From Cytophagaceae bacterium (lineage in GTDB: Bacteria > Bacteroidota > Bacteroidia > Cytophagales > Flexibacteraceae): DNA of 63,718 nucleotides. Location: the NCBI GenBank assembly GCA_027485575.1, contig JAIXQU010000068.1:1-63718 (forward strand), in the 5' to 3' direction. The position numbers were made by a program, and so were the translations under genes. Within the stretch, counting starts at the first letter, position 1, and every line of letters starts with the position of its first letter. Positions 26,607 through 33,795 of the stretch are shown in pieces. The notes beneath the pieces are model-generated. The model saw nothing but the letters and a program-made list of their open reading frames with translations, made no database searches and had not been told where the DNA came from.

Positions 26607-27332
26607 ATGAAAAAATTAGTACTTTTTGCTTTTGCTGCTTTTGGTTTATCCATAGCAAAGGTAGACGCTCAATCCAACGTTACTTTTAAAGTTGATGCAG
26701 ATGACTTTATTAACAATGGAGGTGTTATGGTAAATGGAGTTGTAAGCATCGCTGGTGCCTTTACCGACAGGGGTGGAAACCTTTCAAACTGGACTCCTTC
26801 AGCCGGTGCAATGAACGATTTAGGAAATAATTTATGGGAAAAAACAATAGCGTTTTCCGGACCAAACATTGCTTCCGATTCTTTAGAATTCAAGTATGTT
26901 CAAGGTTCTGACTGGCCGGATGGTGACGAGGGAAATGATTGGGTAGATCCAAATCCTCCTTGCACAATTGGCGGTTTTAAAAATAGATGGTTGGTTGTCC
27001 CTACAACTGGAGATTGGATCTTTTCTTCAAAGTGGGCAGAATGTGGAACAATAGTAACAGCAACTTCTAAGCTTGAATTAGTTAGCGGCCTTGCGGTTGA
27101 AATGGGTCCAAACCCAACCAGTTCTTCTTTAAATGTTAGATTTGGAGGTTCTGCAAATTCTGTAATTAAAATGTCATCTGTTGATGGCAGAATAGTTAAA
27201 ACTGTAAAAGTTTCAACTTCCGGTGATTCTCAGAATACAATTGATGTTTCTGACCTAAATGCAGGTGTTTACTATGTTACAGTAGTAGATGGCAAAAAAG
27301 GTTTCCAGGCACCAGTTGTTATTGTAAAATAA
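26607..27332 (+). CDS. T9SS-exported protein with CBM/E-set-like domain
   Basis: The 241-residue protein has a signal peptide (MKKLVLFAFAAFG..., cleavage near VDAQ), a beta domain of about 130 residues beginning VTFKVDADDF with GVVSIAGAFTDRGGNLSNW and LEFKYVQGSDW, and a C-terminal T9SS type A sorting domain (MGPNPTSSSLNVRF to VVIVK). The VTFKVD... / G-x-F-x-x-W / F-K-Y pattern resembles the E-set and CBM48/CBM20-like starch-binding folds, as seen in many Bacteroidota secreted proteins. It is divergent from the T9SS amylase gene, so a glucan-binding partner is plausible but inferred. A strong terminator follows. Confidence 0.78.
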   Translation: MKKLVLFAFAAFGLSIAKVDAQSNVTFKVDADDFINNGGVMVNGVVSIAGAFTDRGGNLSNWTPSAGAMNDLGNNLWEKTIAFSGPNIASDSLEFKYVQGSDWPDGDEGNDWVDPNPPCTIGGFKNRWLVVPTTGDWIFSSKWAECGTIVTATSKLELVSGLAVEMGPNPTSSSLNVRFGGSANSVIKMSSVDGRIVKTVKVSTSGDSQNTIDVSDLNAGVYYVTVVDGKKGFQAPVVIVK

Positions 27333-27351
27333 TTTAGCTTAAGCCAAAATT

Positions 27352-27386
27352 AAAAAACACCAACAGAAATGTTGGTGTTTTTTTTT
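27352..27386 (+). terminator. Rho-independent terminator after the 26607 gene
   Basis: AAAACACCAAC (27354-27364), loop AGAAAT and GTTGGTGTTTT (27371-27381) form a perfect 11-bp stem, followed by further T residues to 27386. This is the clearest terminator in the window and explains why an ATG inside the hairpin (27369) should not be used as the start of the next gene. Confidence 0.88.
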
Positions 27387-27419
27387 GCGTATTTTGACAA
27401 GAATTTAAAAAACACACCA

Positions 27420-28052
27420 TTGGACAAACCATTAAAATATCTGGCTCTGGGAGACTCATATACGATAGGAGAATCGGTATTGCCAGCTCAGTCATTTCCT
27501 TTAATTCTGCAGGAGAAGCTTAAAAGTGAAACCGGCATAGACAAAATTGAAACCAAAATTATTGCCAAAACTGGTTGGACAACCGGGGAATTATTGAATG
27601 GAATTCAACGGGTTAAGCCTAAAAAAGAATTTGATCTGGTTACACTGCTGATTGGGGTTAACAACCAGTACAGAGGTCTGGATATCGAAGATTACAAAAC
27701 AGAATTTCAAAAGCTGTTAGACCTTTCAATCGGTTTTGCGAAGGGGCAAAAAGACCAGGTGATTGTCGTATCCATACCAGATTATGGATGTACCCCTTTT
27801 GGAAAAGATCAGGCTACTAAAATTCATAATGAACTTAGCCAATACAACGCCTTAAACCAAGACCTGGCCAGAATTTCAAAGGTACATTGGATTGATATTT
27901 TTGAAATTTCGAAGAGGGCATTAACCGAACCCTTGTTATTGGCTGAAGACAACCTTCATCCCTCCGGCCTGATGTATAAGGAATGGGTGGATAAAATCTT
28001 GCCCACTGCAAAAAGTATTCTATCAAATTCTAAAAAACAAATCGATTTTTAA
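27420..28052 (+). CDS. SGNH/GDSL hydrolase
   Basis: The 210-residue protein shows the SGNH blocks: ALGDSYTIGE with the catalytic Ser (block I), LIGVNNQYRG (block III, Gly-x-Asn) and EDNLHPSG with the Asp-x-x-His pair (block V). Members hydrolyse esters of lipids or acylated sugars. No signal peptide is seen, so it is probably cytosolic. I place the start at TTG 27420 (MDKPLKYLALGDSYT), because the upstream in-frame ATG at 27369 lies within a terminator and would translate its T-run. The substrate is not predictable. Confidence 0.84.
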   Translation: MDKPLKYLALGDSYTIGESVLPAQSFPLILQEKLKSETGIDKIETKIIAKTGWTTGELLNGIQRVKPKKEFDLVTLLIGVNNQYRGLDIEDYKTEFQKLLDLSIGFAKGQKDQVIVVSIPDYGCTPFGKDQATKIHNELSQYNALNQDLARISKVHWIDIFEISKRALTEPLLLAEDNLHPSGLMYKEWVDKILPTAKSILSNSKKQIDF

Positions 28053-28065
28053 GCTATTCATTTTG

Positions 28066-28073
28066 TATTTTTG
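28066..28073 (+). promoter_or_regulatory. Putative -7 box (TATTTTTG)
   Basis: TATTTTTG fits TAnnTTTG and lies 34 bases before the ATG of the NAD(P)-binding protein at 28108, the usual distance for short leaders. A TTG at the -33 position was not found. Confidence 0.35.
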
Positions 28074-28107
28074 AAAGGTAATTTTCAAACATTTAAATTG
28101 AGTTTTT

Positions 28108-28731
28108 ATGAAAGTTGTAATTTTTGGAAGTACAGGTAGAACTGGAAAATGCCTTATTCACAGCGCCCTTGAAGCTGGTTTTGAGGTAACGGCCTTTGCA
28201 AGAATTCCAGATTCAGTTACCATCAGACATCCCAGACTTTTGCTTTTTCAGGGTGATGCAACTGTATCCTCATCAGTAGAATCAGCCATCATAGGAAAAG
28301 ATGCAGTTCTTTCAGCTGTTGGAACCGATTTAGGCCAGACAAATTTAAGGCAAAAGGCCATGGAAAATATGATTGCAGCAATGCAAAAGCACCACATAAA
28401 AAGAATCATAGGAATTGGTGGTATGGGTGTACTGCAGGCCACTAATGAACTACAGATTTTTCAAACCCATGGTTTTCCTAAAGAATATGTTCCTGTAAGT
28501 CAAGATCATAATTCGGCTTATGAGGCTTTAAACCGTTCTGGACTGGACTTCACATTTGTTTGTCCACCCAACATAAATGATGGGCCAAAAACCGGTAATT
28601 ATGTGGTTGAGGCAGATTATCCACCCAAAGGAAATTTCCACATCAACACAGGCGATTTGGCTGATTTTATGGTAAGTGAACTTATGAAAAGGGAGTTCAT
28701 AGGGAAAAGAGTCGGAATTGCCTCGCTCTAA
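28108..28731 (+). CDS. NAD(P)-binding oxidoreductase (biliverdin reductase B/atypical SDR type)
   Basis: The 207-residue Rossmann protein starts MKVVIFGSTGRTG with the GxxGxxG dinucleotide motif (about residues 7-13), has AVLSAVGTD at the end of beta-4, and SGLDFTFVCPPN in the C-terminal half, as in flavin/biliverdin reductase B-like atypical short-chain dehydrogenases (NAD(P)H-binding family PF13460). Substrate is unknown; electron transfer to flavin or a small carbonyl compound are options. It lies in a plus-strand run and precedes a metallo-beta-lactamase-fold gene by 21 bp. Confidence 0.82.
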   Translation: MKVVIFGSTGRTGKCLIHSALEAGFEVTAFARIPDSVTIRHPRLLLFQGDATVSSSVESAIIGKDAVLSAVGTDLGQTNLRQKAMENMIAAMQKHHIKRIIGIGGMGVLQATNELQIFQTHGFPKEYVPVSQDHNSAYEALNRSGLDFTFVCPPNINDGPKTGNYVVEADYPPKGNFHINTGDLADFMVSELMKREFIGKRVGIASL

Positions 28732-28752
28732 ATCGGTAAGGCTTTTCATTTT

Positions 28753-29733
28753 ATGCTTTTTACATTAAACCCAGAACTTGAAACCTATGCTCCGGAAGGC
28801 TGGTTGGGAACACCTTTGGATTCAAACGGAAAATTTGTAAATCTAAATTATCCGTTTAAACCTGAGTTTTCGAAATTGATACAATGGCAAACTCAGAAAA
28901 ACCCCCAGAAAGCACAAAAGAAATCAGAAAAGTGGTTTCCTGAGGTATTCACGGACAACTCATTTTTGTTTTCAAAAGACGATTGCTTTGTTTGGTTAGG
29001 CCATAGTTCCTTTTTTATCCGAATGGATGGAATTGGACTTTTAATCGATCCGGTTTTTGGAAATGCCTCAATTGTTCCAAGAAAAACCGTTTTTCCATAT
29101 GCAGATGAAATAGGAAAGTATGCCCAGTTTTTGTTGATCAGCCATGACCATAGAGACCATTGTGATTTGCCTAGTTTAAAAAAAATTGCAATTCAAAATC
29201 CTAATATTCAGGTTGTAACAGGGTTGAATATGAAAAGTGTATTGACATCTGTTTTTGCCAAAGATAAGATTCAGGAGGCTGGCTGGTATCAAAAATATAA
29301 ACTTCCATTTGACCTTGAAATTTGGTTTTTACCCTCCAGACATTGGAGTAGAAGATCGTTGTCGGATACCAACAAAAGGCTTTGGGGAGGATTTCATATT
29401 TCGTCAATATCGGGGCATTCCTATTTTTTTATGGGTGATAGTGGGTATGATACACATTTTTCATCCATCAGTCATTTGTTCAAAAAACCCTCTTTTGCAT
29501 TTATGGGAATAGGCGCATACAGTCCGGAATGGTTTATGCATAGCAGCCACATGACCCCTGAAAGCAGTTGGAAAGCATTTAACGACCTTGGTGGAGAAAT
29601 TTTTATACCAATGCACTATGGTACATTTGATCTTGCTGATGAACCCATGTGCGAACCTATCGAAAGGCTGAAGGCCGTTGCCCAAACGCCAAATTTATTG
29701 ATTCCCACCATTGGTAAACCAATTTGGATTTGA
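28753..29733 (+). CDS. Metallo-beta-lactamase fold hydrolase (NAPE-PLD/UlaG type)
   Basis: The 326-residue protein has WLGHSSFFI near residue 82, typical of the NAPE-PLD/RomA-like branch, and the metal-binding motif HDHRDH (His131, His133, Asp135, His136), with GDSGYDTHF and a late MHYGTFDL contributing the remaining ligands. Relatives hydrolyse phosphodiester or lactone bonds (N-acyl-phosphatidylethanolamine phospholipase D in animals). No signal peptide is present. The actual substrate is unknown. Its stop codon TGA overlaps the probable TTG start of pabB (TTGA at 29730-29733), showing translational coupling. Confidence 0.86.
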   Translation: MLFTLNPELETYAPEGWLGTPLDSNGKFVNLNYPFKPEFSKLIQWQTQKNPQKAQKKSEKWFPEVFTDNSFLFSKDDCFVWLGHSSFFIRMDGIGLLIDPVFGNASIVPRKTVFPYADEIGKYAQFLLISHDHRDHCDLPSLKKIAIQNPNIQVVTGLNMKSVLTSVFAKDKIQEAGWYQKYKLPFDLEIWFLPSRHWSRRSLSDTNKRLWGGFHISSISGHSYFFMGDSGYDTHFSSISHLFKKPSFAFMGIGAYSPEWFMHSSHMTPESSWKAFNDLGGEIFIPMHYGTFDLADEPMCEPIERLKAVAQTPNLLIPTIGKPIWI

Positions 29734-31058
29734 ACAATCAGCAATTCCCGATTTCTCCTGGTTTTTGGTTAAAAGCCTATACGTGGACAAAGCAGTTTCC
29801 TTTTGCCTGTATATTAAATGGAAATGAATATAGCATTCCCTTCGGTGGTGCTTTTGGGAAAATCGTTGCCATTGGAAGTCATGAACTAGAATGGACAAAT
29901 GGCCGGTTTTTTGAGAAATTTTCTTCTTTGAAGCTGAATAGATCAGTTTTCGGATATTTAGGTTATGACCTTAAAAATGAAATAGAAGCATTAAAATCGG
30001 GTAATCCAAACCCCTTATTGTTCCCAAACGCAGTTTTATTTGAAGCCGAGACGCTGGTTGAAGAAAAGGATGGTTCCATTTACATCACCGCCCCTGATCC
30101 TGAGGCTATTTATGACCAAATCATCCATTGTAGCGACTTTAAACCCGAAAATCTATTGGGTGTTTCATTCTCCAAAACCATCGAAAAGGAGTGCTATTTA
30201 GAAAAGATAAATTCAATCAAAGACTTGATAGTTCAAGGCTTGGTTTATGAACTAAATTTTTGTCAGTTTTTTGAGTCAAACGATTCTTTCTGTGGGCTTT
30301 CTGCATATATAAATTTATTGGAGGCGTTTCCAATGCCATTTTCCGGTTGGTTTAAAGCCAATGAATTTGAAATTTCTTCTGCATCGCCCGAAAGATTTTT
30401 AAAAAAGGAGGGGCCCAGATTAATCTCTCAACCCATGAAGGGAACAGCCAAAAGGGGTAAAACCGAGTTGGAGGATCTGGAAAATGTTCGCTTTCTAAAA
30501 AATTCAGAAAAAGAAAAGGCAGAAAATTTAATGATTGTAGATCTAGTCAGAAATGACCTGGCAAGAGTTTCTGTTGCCGGAACTACAAACGTAGAGGAGC
30601 TTTTTGGAATTTATAAATTTCCAACTGTTTTTCAGATGATTAGTACAGTAACTTCTCAGTTAAAGCCGGAGTTGAACTGGGTAGATGTTTTGAAATCGAC
30701 CTTTCCAATGGGCAGTATGACAGGTGCTCCAAAGATTGAAGTGATGAATCAAATCGAAAATCTTGAGAATCGAAAAAGAGGGGCATTTTCTGGTGGACTG
30801 GGCTTTATTGACAATCAGGGAGATTTCGATTTTAATGTCTTGATAAGATCCTTTTTTATCAATCATAAAATCAGGAAAGCAGGTTTTTCGGTAGGCTCTG
30901 CCATTACCATTGATTCTGACCCGGAAATGGAATGGGATGAATGTAGCCATAAGGTAGGTGCCCTATTACAGATTTTTGGTACTTCCTGGGAAAAAGTAAT
31001 TTCAAAAACTTCTAATCCTCCGGTGGAAGAACACGCTCAGAAGGTCCACGAAGCGTAA
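29730..31058 (+). CDS. pabB: Aminodeoxychorismate synthase component I / anthranilate synthase-type enzyme
   Basis: The 442-residue protein is a chorismate-utilising enzyme: SASPERFL, QPMKGTAKRG (the P-[IM]-K-G-T motif), NLMIVDLVRNDLARV, GSMTGAPKIEVM and GGLGFID are all present. The MKGT in place of the anthranilate synthase form and the lack of a long inhibitor-binding N-domain favour PabB, which makes 4-amino-4-deoxychorismate for folate. A component II (glutaminase) gene is not nearby. I use the TTG at 29730, which overlaps the preceding stop as TTGA; TTG 29724 would add two residues. The last 47 bp overlap the convergent terC-like gene. Confidence 0.87.
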   Translation: MNNQQFPISPGFWLKAYTWTKQFPFACILNGNEYSIPFGGAFGKIVAIGSHELEWTNGRFFEKFSSLKLNRSVFGYLGYDLKNEIEALKSGNPNPLLFPNAVLFEAETLVEEKDGSIYITAPDPEAIYDQIIHCSDFKPENLLGVSFSKTIEKECYLEKINSIKDLIVQGLVYELNFCQFFESNDSFCGLSAYINLLEAFPMPFSGWFKANEFEISSASPERFLKKEGPRLISQPMKGTAKRGKTELEDLENVRFLKNSEKEKAENLMIVDLVRNDLARVSVAGTTNVEELFGIYKFPTVFQMISTVTSQLKPELNWVDVLKSTFPMGSMTGAPKIEVMNQIENLENRKRGAFSGGLGFIDNQGDFDFNVLIRSFFINHKIRKAGFSVGSAITIDSDPEMEWDECSHKVGALLQIFGTSWEKVISKTSNPPVEEHAQKVHEA

Positions 31059-31770
31059 CAGGTCTTGCCTTTTTTCTCATTTTTTGGTTTAAAACTTCAA
31101 CAATGAGAGCGAAAACCATTCCAAAATAAACGGTAGCCTTTGGCACATGGACATCAAATGCCTCAGCCACAAGAAGTACACCAATCATTATCAGAAAACA
31201 AAGGGCTAGCATTTTTAATGTTGGTCTTCTGTTGATAAAAATACTGATGTGCCTGGCGTAAAACATCATAATAGACATTGAAATAACCACTGCTACTATC
31301 ATGATTTCTACATGATTGGACAGGCCAACTGCTGTTAAAATAGAATCAAATGAGAAAACAATATCTATCAGTACAATTTGGACCAATGTACTGGAAAAGC
31401 TTACTTTTTTCTTTTCTGAACCCAGCGACTCATATTCACCTTCAAGCTTTCCATGAATTTCAGAAATGGTTTTTCCCATAAGGAAAAGTCCACCAAAAAA
31501 TAGAATTAAATCCCTTCCCGAAAATGAATATCCGCCGAATGCGAAAAGTTCTTCTTTTAGTCCTACAATCCAATTTATAACAAAAAGCAACCCAATGCGG
31601 ACGACCATAGCCAGTAGCAATCCTATTTTTCTGGCTTTAGATTGTTGACTTCCAGGAAGTTTAGCGGCAATAATTGAAATAAAAATAATATTATCTACGC
31701 CCAGAACAATTTCTAAAAGTGTTAACGAAAATAGACTGACAAGATTGTCAGTTGTAAAAAGTTGGTCCAT
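31012..31770 (-). CDS. TerC family integral membrane protein (YgdQ/YjbE type)
   Basis: The 252-residue protein has seven membrane segments and the two acidic TerC motifs in spans: EIVLGVDNIIF (about 20-30) and IDIVFSFDSILT (about 135-146). TerC proteins are implicated in Mn(II) export and in metalation of secreted enzymes, and in the tellurite-resistance systems from which the name comes. The C-terminus is basic and soluble. The stop lies 47 bp inside the 3' end of pabB on the opposite strand. The start is ATG at 31768-31770. Confidence 0.92.
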   Translation of the reverse strand: MDQLFTTDNLVSLFSLTLLEIVLGVDNIIFISIIAAKLPGSQQSKARKIGLLLAMVVRIGLLFVINWIVGLKEELFAFGGYSFSGRDLILFFGGLFLMGKTISEIHGKLEGEYESLGSEKKKVSFSSTLVQIVLIDIVFSFDSILTAVGLSNHVEIMIVAVVISMSIMMFYARHISIFINRRPTLKMLALCFLIMIGVLLVAEAFDVHVPKATVYFGMVFALIVEVLNQKMRKKARPVTLRGPSERVLPPED

Positions 31771-31875
31771 TATGAGTGCAAAACTGAATAGTATTTCTGA
31801 AAAATACGGTTGGTTGTTTTATTTTTTATTTTGAAACGGATTATTTATCAGCACTGCAGGCTTTTGATTTTCCAA

Positions 31876-33003
31876 TTACCAAAAATAGAACCTGCTGGAA
31901 ATAATGCCACCTGCCAGCTCTTCGGTTGAGTTTGATTTGATTTTAAAAATCCGACTTTTTTGCTGGTAATCCTTCGCGTCCGACAAATATATTTCTCTTC
32001 TTTTCGGGTCAAAACCCATGCCATACCAGTTTCCACTTAGGTTTTTTGCGAAATTTTGGGTAGGAAATTCACTTGAATTTTCCCTGACCATGAATACGCC
32101 GTTTTGTAGGAAAAAGAGAGAGTCTTTTGTTTGTGACGTTTGAAAATGAGACAGATAACGGCCTCTTTCATTTGAGTAAATCAATTTTTCAATCTTCCTT
32201 GTTTTTGAATTTATGTAGGCAATTCCAGGATTTTTTGAACCACTGGAATCGAATCCCACCCAGATGTTGTCATTTTTAGAAACAGCGATGGATGTCGAAT
32301 TTCCGGGTAAGGATATGGAATCCGTCAATTGGTCAAATTCTGAATTGATGATAAAGACCTTTGACTTGTTTCTGCATACTATCCAAACCTTATTTTCACT
32401 CAAAACCATTTCCTCTGACCACCCCTTAAATCCAATTGAGCCAATGGGAATTTTGGAGGTGCCATCTAATATCCAGATTTTTTGAGCATAAATATCTGAT
32501 ATATAGGCCTTAGAATTGGAAACTGGCAATAAAAACCGAGGTGAAGTCAGGCCCGTTATTGTTTTCAACGCGGTGAATTTTTGCCCATCTACCACTTCTA
32601 TTTTGGAAGAATTGTTAACCACCAACCACCAGTTTTCATTCCAATAAGTTGCAGATTGAAGAACATCGCCCAGTGAGCGGCCATTGACTTGCTTAAATCC
32701 ATCTTCCACCCATTTTTGGTTACTTAAGTTTAAGATTCCTGCCGATGCATTTCCCCAGCGAAAGTTACCTTCATTGCAAACCAGAACCATATTTCCGGGT
32801 GTAATTTCAAGGTTTTCTGGTTTTGGTTTTTCTTTAACTGAACAGGAATTGCTTATAACAACCAGACATATAAAACGTAAAATGCTTTTGAGTTTTTTTG
32901 GGTAAAACCAATTGCTGAATTTAGTTAGAAATAATTTTAAAATATTACAATACAGGCAACTACAGTTTATTCTGATTAAAATTAATGGAAAAGTGGGCAA
33001 CAT
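31876..33003 (-). CDS. Beta-propeller (YncE/DUF5074-like) lipoprotein
   Basis: The 375-residue protein begins with an uncertain N-terminus: the clearest export signal is the hydrophobic run SILRFICLVV followed by a lipobox ISNSC (Cys near residue 54), preceded by about 35 residues that look odd for a leader. The mature part carries repeated propeller-type strands such as VVNNSSKIEVVDG, KAYISDIYAQKIWILDG and KVWIVCRNKSKVFIIN, as in YncE/DUF5074 lipoproteins. One relative, BtuG of Bacteroides, binds vitamin B12 at the surface, but no BtuB gene or cobalamin riboswitch is present here. The ATG at 33001-33003 is the first Met; the real start may lie downstream at a non-ATG codon. Confidence 0.72.
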   Translation of the reverse strand: MLPTFPLILIRINCSCLYCNILKLFLTKFSNWFYPKKLKSILRFICLVVISNSCSVKEKPKPENLEITPGNMVLVCNEGNFRWGNASAGILNLSNQKWVEDGFKQVNGRSLGDVLQSATYWNENWWLVVNNSSKIEVVDGQKFTALKTITGLTSPRFLLPVSNSKAYISDIYAQKIWILDGTSKIPIGSIGFKGWSEEMVLSENKVWIVCRNKSKVFIINSEFDQLTDSISLPGNSTSIAVSKNDNIWVGFDSSGSKNPGIAYINSKTRKIEKLIYSNERGRYLSHFQTSQTKDSLFFLQNGVFMVRENSSEFPTQNFAKNLSGNWYGMGFDPKRREIYLSDAKDYQQKSRIFKIKSNSTEELAGGIISSRFYFW

Positions 33004-33087
33004 CTGCTTGTTTTGAACCTGCAATTTAGAACCAATGAGAGGATTGAATGTTATAAATTGAAATAGCGCTCAATTATTATAGTAGAA

Positions 33088-33795
33088 ATGGAAAAACCAA
33101 AAACGCCAACCTGGCTTATTCCTACAGGAGTAACCCTTATTGTACTTTCACTTTTGGGCATTGGTGCATATCAGGCATTTCAAAATCCCAAGCCGCCAAG
33201 AATCCTGGATACTTTTGGAAATCAACAAATTGATACCGTTGATGCCAGTGGAAAACCTGTTACCATTACTAACATTCATCGGGTTCCAAATTTTAGCTTT
33301 TTAGATCAGGATGGAAATATTGTCAATCAGGAAACAGTAGAAGGAAAGACATATGTGGCTGACTTCTTTTTTACCACTTGTGAAAGCATTTGTCCGGTAA
33401 TGAGCAAAGAAATAATGAAGCTTTGTAAGGTCCTGAAAGCTGATTCCAGTGTGGTTTTTATATCGCATACAGTTGACCCGGAGACGGATAGTGTTCCCAG
33501 ACTAAAATCTTATGCCATGGCCCACCAGGCAAATCCCAGGCAATGGCATTTTGTAACCGGTTCTAAGAAAGAACTTTATGAAATGGCCCGTACCGGATAT
33601 TTTGTTACAGCCACTGAAGGCGATGGAGGACCGGATGATTTTGTGCACACCCAGAACTTTGTTTTGGTTGACAAGTACAAACAAATTCGCGGCTATTATG
33701 ATGGGACGGATAGCCTCGAGATGGGTAAATTGTTAAAAGACATTGAATTGCTTAAAGCGGAATATGCCTGGAAAGACTCTCAGGCAAGCAATTAA
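33088..33795 (+). CDS. SCO1/SenC family protein
   Basis: The 235-residue protein has one N-terminal membrane anchor (about 9-30) and a thioredoxin-like domain with the copper-binding pair Cys98-x3-Cys102 (TTCESICP) and the distal His187 (FVHTQNF). SCO proteins bring copper to the CuA site of cytochrome c oxidase or act as thiol oxidoreductases in the periplasm. Cytochrome oxidase genes are not in this window. The gene is divergent from the propeller lipoprotein and its TAA stop overlaps the TAA of the convergent ABC gene (TTAA at 33792-33795). Confidence 0.93.
   Translation: MEKPKTPTWLIPTGVTLIVLSLLGIGAYQAFQNPKPPRILDTFGNQQIDTVDASGKPVTITNIHRVPNFSFLDQDGNIVNQETVEGKTYVADFFFTTCESICPVMSKEIMKLCKVLKADSSVVFISHTVDPETDSVPRLKSYAMAHQANPRQWHFVTGSKKELYEMARTGYFVTATEGDGGPDDFVHTQNFVLVDKYKQIRGYYDGTDSLEMGKLLKDIELLKAEYAWKDSQASN

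Noticed and set aside
27369-27419. ATG start of the SGNH hydrolase inside the terminator
   Set aside because: The first 17 codons would be read from the terminator's loop, stem and T-run; a TTG at 27420 gives a normal N-terminus.
31876-33003. BtuG-type vitamin B12 lipoprotein
   Set aside because: Propeller similarity is only general; no BtuB-like receptor or cobalamin riboswitch lies nearby.
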